Below, piece by piece: positions 32,692-39,836 of a stretch of 43,609 bases of DNA. Numbering within the stretch: the first letter of the stretch is position 1; each line of letters starts with the position of its first letter. The position numbers and the translations under genes are program-made. The notes under the pieces were generated by a model. That model had not been told where the DNA came from, ran no database searches, and saw nothing but the letters and a program-made list of their open reading frames with translations. The stretch is taken from contig JAMPDX010000009.1 of assembly GCA_023665425.1 (NCBI GenBank), positions 1 through 43,609 on the forward strand, in the 5' to 3' direction. Origin of the DNA: Muribaculaceae bacterium. Lineage in GTDB: Bacteria; Bacteroidota; Bacteroidia; Bacteroidales; Muribaculaceae.

Positions 32692-34038
32692 TTAGAATGC
32701 GCTGTTGCCTGTGGTGCGACCTTTGATACGGCCGTCCTTCATCAGGCCGTCATAGTGACGCATCAAGAGGTGACCCTCAATAATGCGGAGTGTATCAAGG
32801 ATTACACCCACGAGGATGAGCAGTGATGTGCCACCGAAGAACTGAGCGAAGCTGCGGTTGAGTCCGCACAGATAAGCGATGGCGGGCAGGATTGCCACAA
32901 TACCCAGGAAGATTGAACCGGGGAGTGTGATACGGCTCATAATTGTATCCAGATACTCTACTGTGGGCTTGCCGGGCTTAACACCGGGGATGAAGCCATT
33001 GTTGCGCTTCATATCTTCAGCCATCTGTGCAGGACGCACTGTGATGGCAGTATAGAAGTATGTGAAGGCTACAATCATCAGGAAGTATATCAGGTTATAC
33101 CAGAAGCCATACATATTGGTCAGTGCTCCCAGGAAGCCTGTCTGCTCTGTGCTGAAACCGGCCAGAGTCATAGGTATGAACATCAAGGCCTGTGCAAAGA
33201 TGATAGGCATTACACCTGCGGCATTTACCTTCAAGGGGATATACTGGCGAGCGCCACCATACTGTTTGTTGCCGACGATGCGCTTTGCATACTGCACGGG
33301 CACTTTGCGTGTGCCTTGTACGAGCAGCACTGCACCGGCGATAACGGCTACAAGTATGATAATCTCAATGAGGAACATTACCAGACCACCACCTGCTGAG
33401 TTGAGCATGCGCTGGCTGAACTCTTGGATGAATGCTTCGGGCAGACGAGCTATGATACCGATAAGGATGATGAACGAGATACCGTTACCTACACCCTTCT
33501 GGTCGATACGCTCACCGAGCCACATGATGAACATTGAGCCGGCAGTCAGGATAATAGTCATGAATGCAATGTTCAGACCATTGATGGCTGCAGCAGCCTC
33601 GTGAGCACCGGCGGCACTGATTTGCATCTTGAGGTTCAGCAGATAAGCAGGGGCCTGCAGCAGCAGGATGAGCACTGTGAGCCAACGTGTATATTGGTTG
33701 AGCTTCATTCTGCCACTCTCACCTTCGCGCTGCATCTTTTGGAATGAGGGGAGCACCATGCCGAGCAGCTGTATCACGATGGACGCAGTGATGTAGGGCA
33801 TGATACCCAACGCGAAGATAGAGGCCTGTGAGAATGCTCCACCGGAGAACATATCCAACAACTGCATCAAGCCGCCGGAGGAGAACTCCTGAAGCTTGGT
33901 GAGGTCGTTAGGGTTAATGCCCGGGAGGACCACATAGCATCCAAAGCGATAGATGATGACAAGCAGCAGGGTGATACCTATGCGCTTGCGCAGGTCTTCT
34001 ACGCTCCAGATATTTTTTACTGTTTTAACAAATCCCAT
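32692..34038 (-). CDS. secY: Protein translocase subunit SecY
   Basis: Encodes 448 residues with ten hydrophobic helices. Family landmarks: LRKRIGITLLLVIIYRFGCY at helix 1, the plug region with GGLMQLLDMFSGGAFSQASI, FALGIMPYITASIVIQLL, and the cytoplasmic loop KRIVGNKQYGGARQYIPLKV. SecY is the channel of the Sec translocon for secreted and membrane proteins. It begins 6 nt after rplO. Length and motifs are normal. Confidence 0.98.
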   Translation of the reverse strand: MGFVKTVKNIWSVEDLRKRIGITLLLVIIYRFGCYVVLPGINPNDLTKLQEFSSGGLMQLLDMFSGGAFSQASIFALGIMPYITASIVIQLLGMVLPSFQKMQREGESGRMKLNQYTRWLTVLILLLQAPAYLLNLKMQISAAGAHEAAAAINGLNIAFMTIILTAGSMFIMWLGERIDQKGVGNGISFIILIGIIARLPEAFIQEFSQRMLNSAGGGLVMFLIEIIILVAVIAGAVLLVQGTRKVPVQYAKRIVGNKQYGGARQYIPLKVNAAGVMPIIFAQALMFIPMTLAGFSTEQTGFLGALTNMYGFWYNLIYFLMIVAFTYFYTAITVRPAQMAEDMKRNNGFIPGVKPGKPTVEYLDTIMSRITLPGSIFLGIVAILPAIAYLCGLNRSFAQFFGGTSLLILVGVILDTLRIIEGHLLMRHYDGLMKDGRIKGRTTGNSAF

Positions 34039-34044
34039 TTTACT

Positions 34045-34497
34045 TTACTTTTTAATTACGGAACCACCTGCGGCCTTGATGGCCTCTTCAGCAGACTTTG
34101 AGAATGCGTCTGCCTCAACTTCGAGAGCCTTAGTCAGAGCACCACCGCCAAGGATCTTGACGAGGCTGTTCTTAGACACAAGGCCTGCTGCATGCAGGTC
34201 AGCTACCGTAATCTTAGTAAGGTCTTTGGTCTGGGCGAGAGTTTCGAGGACGTCGAGGTTAATGGCTTTGTACTCTACACGGTTGATGTTCTTGAAGCCA
34301 AATTTAGGCACGCGGCGTTGCAGAGGCATCTGACCACCTTCGAAACCTACTTTGTGCTTGTAACCGGAACGTGACTTAGCACCCTTGTGACCGCGAGTAG
34401 AAGTACCGCCGTATCCGCTGCCGGGACCGCGACCAATTCTCTTGCGATCCTTATTGGAGCCAACTGCGGGCTGCAAATTATTTAATTCGAATTTCAT
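34045..34497 (-). CDS. rplO: 50S ribosomal protein L15 (uL15)
   Basis: Encodes 150 residues starting MKFELNNLQPAVGSNKDRKR, then the glycine-rich IGRGPGSGYGGTSTRGHKGA and a region of basic residues, then FEGGQMPLQRRVPKFGFKN and the C-terminal domain. L15 is a late-assembly protein of the 50S subunit. It is separated by 406 nt from rpmD, an unusually large gap. Confidence 0.97.
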   Translation of the reverse strand: MKFELNNLQPAVGSNKDRKRIGRGPGSGYGGTSTRGHKGAKSRSGYKHKVGFEGGQMPLQRRVPKFGFKNINRVEYKAINLDVLETLAQTKDLTKITVADLHAAGLVSKNSLVKILGGGALTKALEVEADAFSKSAEEAIKAAGGSVIKK

Positions 34498-34903
34498 CGT
34501 TTACTGAATTTAATGAGTCTTCTGTTCAATTCCTTCCTAAGGTACAACCCTTACGGGTAGCGGCTCTCTACTTGCATTTAGATTTATGCCATACACCTTA
34601 TTGTGGGGGTGAATGTCATATAGTTGAACCGGAGCAACCGTAGGCAGAGAGCGGTGAGTTAAACAATGCTTTGTCTTGCCATGTACTACCGGACAGTCGC
34701 TTGCGCTATACCCGCCTGGCAGTGATGTAAGAGCATTGTCCGGAATTTTGGAGCATCAAGACATATTTAATTATCGGCACATACTTAAGATTGTGATGTG
34801 TATATGCGCTTAAATATGCTTGAGACTCCGGATGAATGGAACAGTTGGACTCTTTTGAGTTGGAAAATCTTTGTAATAGAATTATTCAGAAACTTGGCTC
34901 ACC
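34498..34903 (-). other. 406-nt non-coding spacer inside the spc operon, between rpmD and rplO
   Basis: No gene-like frame is visible. I looked for TAnnTTTG on the - strand and found none, so rplO-secY should be read through from upstream. Some local inverted segments are present, for example CCCTTACGGG around 34551 and TCCGGA-type words near 34740 and 34840, but no single convincing fold. In related genomes rpmD and rplO are usually nearly adjacent. Content unknown. Confidence 0.55.
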
Positions 34904-35083
34904 TTAAGCCTTGGTGACCTGTACTAAGTGATGCACTTTTTTGACCATACCCATGATGCAGGGGTTGTCTTCGTGCTCCACAGTGTGGTTCATCTTCTTC
35001 AGGCCGAGGGCATCGAGCGTAGCCTTCTGATCGTGAGGCGCATTGATGCGGCTCTTGATTTGCTTGATTATGATTTTTGCCAT
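34904..35083 (-). CDS. rpmD: 50S ribosomal protein L30 (uL30)
   Basis: Encodes 59 residues: MAKIIIKQIKSRINAPHDQK and so on, with LDALGLKKMNHTVEHEDNP, the central L30 motif, and GMVKKVHHLVQV at the end. The L30 fold is a small alpha-beta domain on the 50S surface. It starts 12 nt after rpsE, in the usual place between rpsE and rplO. Confidence 0.95.
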   Translation of the reverse strand: MAKIIIKQIKSRINAPHDQKATLDALGLKKMNHTVEHEDNPCIMGMVKKVHHLVQVTKA

Positions 35084-35095
35084 TGTTTAACTGAA

Positions 35096-35617
35096 TTATT
35101 TTCCGTTAAAGACTTTATCTACTGAGATACCGCGGTTTTGAGCTACCTGAGCGGGGCTACGCATCTCACCGAGTGCTGCGATAGTTGCCTTAACGAGGTT
35201 GTGGGGGTTAGATGAGCCTTTGCTCTTGGCGAGGACGTCAGTGATACCGACGCTCTCGAGCACGGCACGCATAGCACCACCAGCCTTCACACCGGTACCG
35301 GTAGAGGCAGGTTTGAGGAATATGCGGCTACCACCGAACTTAGCAACTTGCTCGTGAGGGATAGTACCATTGTGCACGGGGACACGGATAAGATTCTTCT
35401 TGGCAGCCTCTACACCCTTGGCGATAGCGGCAGTGACTTCATTAGCCTTACCCAGACCCCAGCCTATAATGCCGTCGCCGTTACCAACAACGACGATAGC
35501 AGCGAAGCTGAATGCGCGGCCACCCTTTGTCACTTTGGTGACACGGTTAATGGCTACCAGGCGGTCTTGCAGCTCCAAATCATTTGTAGATTTTACTCTG
35601 TTGTTCTTTGTTGCCAT
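35096..35617 (-). CDS. rpsE: 30S ribosomal protein S5 (uS5)
   Basis: Encodes 173 residues. The N-terminal dsRNA-binding-like domain contains [20 protein letters not shown] and [18 protein letters not shown]. The C-terminal domain contains [24 protein letters not shown] sequence ([20 protein letters not shown]) and [20 protein letters not shown]5 affects decoding fidelity and mRNA unwinding at the entry channel. It is 9 nt after rplR. Confidence 0.97.
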   Translation of the reverse strand: MATKNNRVKSTNDLELQDRLVAINRVTKVTKGGRAFSFAAIVVVGNGDGIIGWGLGKANEVTAAIAKGVEAAKKNLIRVPVHNGTIPHEQVAKFGGSRIFLKPASTGTGVKAGGAMRAVLESVGITDVLAKSKGSSNPHNLVKATIAALGEMRSPAQVAQNRGISVDKVFNGK

Positions 35618-35626
35618 ATCTATATA

Positions 35627-35968
35627 TTAGAATTTAAGACCGGCCTTGCGAGCTGCATCGGCCAATGATTTTACTCTACCGTGGAACAGATAACCGTTAC
35701 GGTCAAATACTACCTCAGTGATGCCGAGTTCGAGAGCCTTTTGAGCTACCTTCTCGCCCACTTTGGCGCTAATCTCGGTCTTGGTGCCTTCGGCGATGCC
35801 CTTTGAGTCAGCGGCACAGAGAGTCTTGCCTGCCAGGTCGTCGATAAGCTGCACATAGATTGCCTTGTTAGAGCGGAAGACGCTCATGCGGGGGCGCTCT
35901 GCGGTGCCGTGAACGCGACCGCGGATACGTGCTTTGATTTTATTTCTTCTTGCTATCTTGGATATCAT
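35627..35968 (-). CDS. rplR: 50S ribosomal protein L18 (uL18)
   Basis: Encodes 113 residues with [40 protein letters not shown] and the C-terminal [21 protein letters not shown]18 binds 5S rRNA together with L5. Located between rplF (17-nt gap) and rpsE (9-nt gap), the standard spc order. Confidence 0.97.
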   Translation of the reverse strand: MISKIARRNKIKARIRGRVHGTAERPRMSVFRSNKAIYVQLIDDLAGKTLCAADSKGIAEGTKTEISAKVGEKVAQKALELGITEVVFDRNGYLFHGRVKSLADAARKAGLKF

Positions 35969-35985
35969 TGCTTGTCTAATTTTAA

Positions 35986-36540
35986 TTATTTAGCATTTGC
36001 ACTCTTACCGGACTTGCGACGGATAACTTCGCCCACAAACTTGATACCTTTGCCCTTGTAGGGTTCGGGTTTACGCAGGGAGCGGATTTTGGCGCATACC
36101 TGGCCGAGGAGCTGTTTGTCAGAGCTTTCGAGGATGATGAGCGGGTTTTTGTTACGCTCACTCTTAGCTTCAACTTTGATCTCCTTGGGGAGCTTGATAT
36201 AGATAGCGTGAGAGTAGCCGAGGGCGAGCTCCAGTATCTGGCCAGTGCTTGTGGCACGGTAACCTACGCCGACGAGTTCGAGCTCCTTCTTGTAGCCTTC
36301 GCTTACACCTACCACCATGTTGTGGATAAGGGCGCGATACAGGCCGTGTTGAGCGCGGTGCTCGCGGTCATCGCTGGGGCGACTCACTACGATGTGGCCA
36401 TCTTCTACTTCTACTTTGATATCGGGGTTGATTGTCTGTGAGAGCTCACCTTTGGGTCCCTTGACAGTCACTGTGTTATCCTTAACCTGAACGTTTACAC
36501 CGGCAGGTATCGCAATGGGTGATTTACCAATTCTTGACAT
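35986..36540 (-). CDS. rplF: 50S ribosomal protein L6 (uL6)
   Basis: Encodes 184 residues starting [20 protein letters not shown], with the two related domains expected of L6, [20 protein letters not shown], and the C-terminal signature [21 protein letters not shown]6 lies near the factor-binding centre of the 50S subunit. Unlike every other gene in the operon, it has a complete AAAGGAGGT Shine-Dalgarno sequence before its ATG. Confidence 0.97.
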   Translation of the reverse strand: MSRIGKSPIAIPAGVNVQVKDNTVTVKGPKGELSQTINPDIKVEVEDGHIVVSRPSDDREHRAQHGLYRALIHNMVVGVSEGYKKELELVGVGYRATSTGQILELALGYSHAIYIKLPKEIKVEAKSERNKNPLIILESSDKQLLGQVCAKIRSLRKPEPYKGKGIKFVGEVIRRKSGKSANAK

Positions 36541-36546
36541 ATTAAT

Positions 36547-36555
36547 ACCTCCTTT
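36547..36555 (-). promoter_or_regulatory. Perfect Shine-Dalgarno sequence of rplF
   Basis: The complement of 36547-36555 reads AAAGGAGGT, fully complementary to the usual 16S rRNA 3' end, with a six-base spacer to the ATG. Genes in this phylum generally lack such sites because the anti-SD is sequestered on the ribosome. The neighbouring ribosomal genes here lack them. Confidence 0.85.
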
Positions 36556-36558
36556 TCA

Positions 36559-36957
36559 TTAATAAACGTAGCATAACACTTCGCCGCCGATTTTGAGCTC
36601 TTTAGCTTCCTTGTTGGTCATGACGCCTCTTGAAGTAGAGAGGACGGCAATGCCGAGGCCGTTGAGCACGCGGGGCATATCTTTGTAACCGGTGTATTGA
36701 CGCAGACCGGGGCGAGAAACGCGCTTGAGGCCTTTGATTGCGTTCACCTTGTCGATGGGATCGTACTTGAGTGCGATCTTGATTACTCCTGAGGGGGTGT
36801 CACCCTCCATGAACTTGTAGTTGAGGATGTAACCCTGCTCAAAGAGGATCTTAGTGATCTCTCTTTTGAGGTTTGACCCGGGAATTTCCACTACACGGTG
36901 GCCCGCTTTGATGGCATTCCTGAGTCGAGTCAGATAATCTGCTATAGGATCAGTCAT
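36559..36957 (-). CDS. rpsH: 30S ribosomal protein S8 (uS8)
   Basis: Encodes 132 residues starting MTDPIADYLTRLRNAIKAGH, with the C-terminal signature GIAVLSTSRGVMTNKEAKEL followed by GGEVLCYVY. S8 binds helix 21 of 16S rRNA and in E. coli represses the spc operon. It begins 67 nt after rpsN. Normal length. Confidence 0.98.
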   Translation of the reverse strand: MTDPIADYLTRLRNAIKAGHRVVEIPGSNLKREITKILFEQGYILNYKFMEGDTPSGVIKIALKYDPIDKVNAIKGLKRVSRPGLRQYTGYKDMPRVLNGLGIAVLSTSRGVMTNKEAKELKIGGEVLCYVY

Positions 36958-37024
36958 TGTTTTGTGGTTTAAATTGATTCAGATGTTCTGAACAATATTT
37001 AATACTCTCTTTTAGTCTTGAAAA

Positions 37025-37327
37025 TTACCAGCTTGCTTTCTTAACGCCGGGGATAAGGCCAGCGCTTGCCATCTCGCGGAATTGGATACGAGAGATACCG
37101 AACTGACGCATATAGCCTTTGGGACGGCCGGTGATAGAGCAACGGTTGTGCAGACGCACACGAGAAGCGTTCTTGGGGAGCTTCTGCAGCTTGGTCAGAG
37201 CCTCATAGTCGATATTGCCATCGGCATCAGCGAGGGCTGCCTTCTTAAGGGCTGCTTTACGCTCGGCATACTTAGCTACCATTTTCTGGCGCTTTACTTC
37301 GCGCGCCTTCATTGATTCCTTTGCCAT
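37025..37327 (-). CDS. rpsN: 30S ribosomal protein S14 (uS14), zinc-free long form
   Basis: Encodes 100 residues starting [20 protein letters not shown], with the C-terminal S14 signature [20 protein letters not shown]. The CxxC pairs of the short zinc form are missing, and the length of about 100 residues fits the zinc-free type. Its ATG shares the A with the rplE stop codon (TAATG). Confidence 0.97.
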   Translation of the reverse strand: MAKESMKAREVKRQKMVAKYAERKAALKKAALADADGNIDYEALTKLQKLPKNASRVRLHNRCSITGRPKGYMRQFGISRIQFREMASAGLIPGVKKASW

Positions 37328-37872
37328 TATTTTTCTGTTTTAAAGGGTAAACCAAACTGTTTGAGCAGAGCGAAACCTTCTTCGTCAGTGGGAGCTGATG
37401 TTACGAAGGTGATGTTCATACCGTTGAGCTTGGGCACGTTGTCAATGTTAATCTCAGGGAAGATGATTTGCTCAGTGATACCGAGAGTATAGTTGCCACG
37501 GCCATCGAGCTTAGCGTTGATACCCTTGAAGTCGCGGATACGGGGCAGAGCCACGCGAATGAGTCTCTCGAGGAACTCGTACATGCGGTCCTTGCGAAGA
37601 GTGACCATCACGCCGACGGGCATCTTTTTACGCAGTTTGAAGTTAGAGATATCCTTACGTGAGAGAGTAGCCACAGCCTTCTGGCCGGTGATGGCTGTAA
37701 TCTCGTTGATGGAAGTCTCGATGAGTTTCTTGTCCTGAGTAGCATCACCCAGACCCTGGTTGATAACAATCTTCTCCAGGCGGGGCACCTGCATTACAGT
37801 CTTGTAGCCGAACTCCTTAGTGAGTGCGGGTACAATTCTTTCCTTATAATCTTTGCTAAGTGTAGTGCTCAT
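37327..37872 (-). CDS. rplE: 50S ribosomal protein L5 (uL5)
   Basis: Encodes 181 residues with [40 protein letters not shown], a [20 protein letters not shown] segment, and the C-terminal block that includes [20 protein letters not shown]5 links 5S rRNA to the central protuberance and contacts P-site tRNA. It overlaps both neighbours by one base (TAATG junctions), so translation is probably coupled. Confidence 0.97.
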   Translation of the reverse strand: MSTTLSKDYKERIVPALTKEFGYKTVMQVPRLEKIVINQGLGDATQDKKLIETSINEITAITGQKAVATLSRKDISNFKLRKKMPVGVMVTLRKDRMYEFLERLIRVALPRIRDFKGINAKLDGRGNYTLGITEQIIFPEINIDNVPKLNGMNITFVTSAPTDEEGFALLKQFGLPFKTEK

Positions 37873-38189
37873 TACTTAATCTCCTCTCCTGATTTTTTAG
37901 AATAACGTACTTTCTTACCGTCCTCGAAACGATAGCCAACGCGGGTGGGTTTTCCGCTCTTGGGGTCTATAAGTGCGAGGTTGGAGATATTGATGGGTGC
38001 TTCTTTCTCGATCAGGCCGCCCTGGGGATACTGAGCAGTGGGCTTTGTAGCCTTCTTGATCATGTTAACACCTTCTACAAGAGCGCGGCCCTTCTTTACG
38101 ATAACTTCGAGAACGCGACCCTTCTTACCTTTATCTTCGCCGGCGATTACGCAGACGTTGTCACCCTTCTTTATATGGAATTTTGCCAT
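37872..38189 (-). CDS. rplX: 50S ribosomal protein L24 (uL24)
   Basis: Encodes 105 residues with the KOW motif in [20 protein letters not shown], then [20 protein letters not shown] and the C-terminal [21 protein letters not shown]24 is an early 50S assembly initiator. It starts 23 nt after rplN and its stop overlaps the rplE ATG. Confidence 0.97.
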   Translation of the reverse strand: MAKFHIKKGDNVCVIAGEDKGKKGRVLEVIVKKGRALVEGVNMIKKATKPTAQYPQGGLIEKEAPINISNLALIDPKSGKPTRVGYRFEDGKKVRYSKKSGEEIK

Positions 38190-38212
38190 TTCTTCTTTGT
38201 TCTTTTAAGTGA

Positions 38213-38578
38213 TTAAAGTACTTCGGGAGCCAGGGAGACGATTTTCATGTTAGTAGCGCGGAGTTCACGAGCTACGGGGCCGAATATACGGCTACCGCGG
38301 AGCTCACCGGCATTGTTGAGCAATACGCAAGCATTGTCGTCGAAGCGGATATAAGAGCCGTCAGCACGACGGATTTCCTTCTTTGTACGAACGACCACAG
38401 CCTTGCTCACTGTGCCCTTCTTGACATCTGAAGAGGGGATGACACTCTTAACGGACACCACGATGATGTCGCCTACTGTGGCATAACGACGGCCGGTGCC
38501 GCCAAGCACATGGATACAGAGGGCCTCTTTGGCGCCGCTGTTATCTGCTACTGTCAATCGAGATTCAGTCTGTATCAT
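38213..38578 (-). CDS. rplN: 50S ribosomal protein L14 (uL14)
   Basis: Encodes 121 residues starting [20 protein letters not shown], with [39 protein letters not shown] and the C-terminal [21 protein letters not shown]14 lies at the subunit interface. It starts 2 nt after rpsQ. Normal length. Confidence 0.98.
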   Translation of the reverse strand: MIQTESRLTVADNSGAKEALCIHVLGGTGRRYATVGDIIVVSVKSVIPSSDVKKGTVSKAVVVRTKKEIRRADGSYIRFDDNACVLLNNAGELRGSRIFGPVARELRATNMKIVSLAPEVL

Positions 38579-38580
38579 AG

Positions 38581-38838
38581 TTACTTCACTTTTTCAATTA
38601 TTTCCACAAGTCTCCATCTCTTGGTTTTGCTCAGAGGACGGGTCTCCATCAGGCGCACTGTGTCACCTACAGAGCATTCGTTATTCTCGTCGTGTGCATG
38701 GTATTTCTTTGTCTTGTTGACAAACTTACCATAGATTGGGTGTTTCTCTTTCCACTTGATTTCGACAGTGATGGTCTTGTCGCCCTTGTTGCTGGAAACC
38801 ACCCCGATTCTCTCTTTTCTTAAATGTCTTTTTTCCAT
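38581..38838 (-). CDS. rpsQ: 30S ribosomal protein S17 (uS17)
   Basis: Encodes 85 residues starting [20 protein letters not shown], with [20 protein letters not shown] and [21 protein letters not shown]17 is a primary 16S rRNA binder. It lies 26 nt after rpmC and 2 nt before rplN. Confidence 0.97.
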   Translation of the reverse strand: MEKRHLRKERIGVVSSNKGDKTITVEIKWKEKHPIYGKFVNKTKKYHAHDENNECSVGDTVRLMETRPLSKTKRWRLVEIIEKVK

Positions 38839-38864
38839 TTCTTACAAATAAGTTTTAGTGGGAT

Positions 38865-39074
38865 TTAGGCTTGGCTTTCGGCCTGGGCCAGTTCCTTCTG
38901 ACGCAACACGGTCTTAAGACGAGCTATCTCGCGACGATCGAAAGTGATCTTTGCGGGAGAGTCGATGGGAGATATCGCGTGCGTTACTTTCAATTCACGA
39001 TAAGCCTTCTCGGCGACCTCGATACGATCGCGGAGTTCTTTAATGCTTAATTCCTTGATTTCTTCCTTTTTCAT
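38865..39074 (-). CDS. rpmC: 50S ribosomal protein L29 (uL29), first gene of the reversed spc half
   Basis: Encodes 69 residues from the ATG at 39072-39074 (MKKEEIKELSIKELRDRIEV). An in-frame ATG nine codons upstream is less likely because the Met-Lys-Lys-Glu start matches the family. Signature LKVTHAISPIDSPAKITFDR fits L29, a coiled-coil protein at the tunnel exit and docking site for SRP and trigger factor. It normally follows rplP directly. Here it opens an operon of its own behind a perfect promoter at 39233-39264. Confidence 0.95.
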   Translation of the reverse strand: MKKEEIKELSIKELRDRIEVAEKAYRELKVTHAISPIDSPAKITFDRREIARLKTVLRQKELAQAESQA

Positions 39075-39232
39075 TACACAAATTGTTATTGATTCTCGCA
39101 TTTACTCGGCACATCATACGCCGTGCGGCGACACCCAACGCCATCTCGCCGTACGCGAAACAACATGAGAGTCAGCCATTTACCCTCTTGGGCGTGACGC
39201 CGTTAGGGCATAAGTTGCGCTAAATAAACGCA

Positions 39233-39264
39233 CAAAATTACAACTTTTCAACCATATATGCAAA
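39233..39264 (-). promoter_or_regulatory. Promoter of the reversed spc operon, upstream of rpmC
   Basis: On the - strand: TTTG (complement of 39261-39264), 20 nt, TAATTTTG (complement of 39233-39240), a perfect consensus. The leader to rpmC would be about 150 nt and contains GGCGTGACGCC and further C/G-rich words of unknown role. In most bacteria rpmC needs no promoter because it is transcribed through from rplP. Confidence 0.85.
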
Positions 39265-39418
39265 TATCTCCACGATAGAAAGACCCGCCAAGGGGGTATA
39301 AGCCTATATTTTTATGGTTAAATTATGTTAAAGTTTGTTAATTAAGCTGTCGTAAACATCACACGTTTGTTATCACATGGTATTGTTCATACCACATATA
39401 TGCTTTTAACACTTAAAA

Positions 39419-39450
39419 TTTGTGGATAGGATTTAAAAGTTGTAATTTTG
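39419..39450 (+). promoter_or_regulatory. Promoter of the cobalamin uptake operon
   Basis: TTTG (39419-39422), 20 nt, TAATTTTG (39443-39450), a perfect consensus, only a few bases before the riboswitch begins. It is divergent from the rpmC promoter, with about 150 nt between them. Confidence 0.88.
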
Positions 39451-39459
39451 CAGTCAAAT

Positions 39460-39675
39460 AGGTGATTGACGCTCTTCGCTCCACAGGGAACGGCGTCGGT
39501 CAGTAATAGGGAACCCGGTGCGAGTCCGGGACAGTACCCGCTGCTGTAATTCCCGGACACATATGTTGTGATGCATTCTCGCATGAAGTGTCTAACCGGG
39601 CCAATACCATTGGAGCACATGCTTTGAGAAGGGGGCCGGGCAAAAGGGATAAGTCAGAAAACCTGCCTACTATTG
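39460..39675 (+). promoter_or_regulatory. Cobalamin (adenosylcobalamin-type) riboswitch
   Basis: The conserved core is visible: AGGGAACCCGGTGCGAG then TCCGGGACAGTACCCGCTGC and TGTAAT at about 39532-39570, and the B12 box AAGTCAGAAAACCTGCCTAC at 39651-39670. Between them is a variable GC-rich arm. It begins directly after a consensus promoter and ends about 160 nt before btuB. Downstream, CCCGCGGGAATATGGG and TTCTCCCG near 39690-39715 could form the expression platform. High cobalamin should lower expression of the uptake genes. Confidence 0.93.
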
Positions 39676-39836
39676 AAGATAGAATCCCGCGGGAATATGG
39701 GCACTTCTCCCGTTGCCAAGCAGCGCCACTAACCTCCCATTCAGGCTCACGTCAAGGTCCCCTTCGGAGCACCTGCCAAAGCCGTTCCCGCAATTTATAA
39801 ACGATCACCCGGACCTCCGGATGACCAATGAGCTGA

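Noticed and set aside
2031..39101. Split ribosomal cluster as a mis-assembly
   Set aside because: Not fully excluded, but the terminators right after rplP, the consensus promoter right before rpmC and the inverted repeats are what a real rearrangement would leave. An artefactual join would be unlikely to coincide with all three.
39588..39800. 70-codon + strand frame downstream of the cobalamin promoter
   Set aside because: It overlaps the riboswitch B12 box and variable arm, so the sequence is explained by RNA structure.
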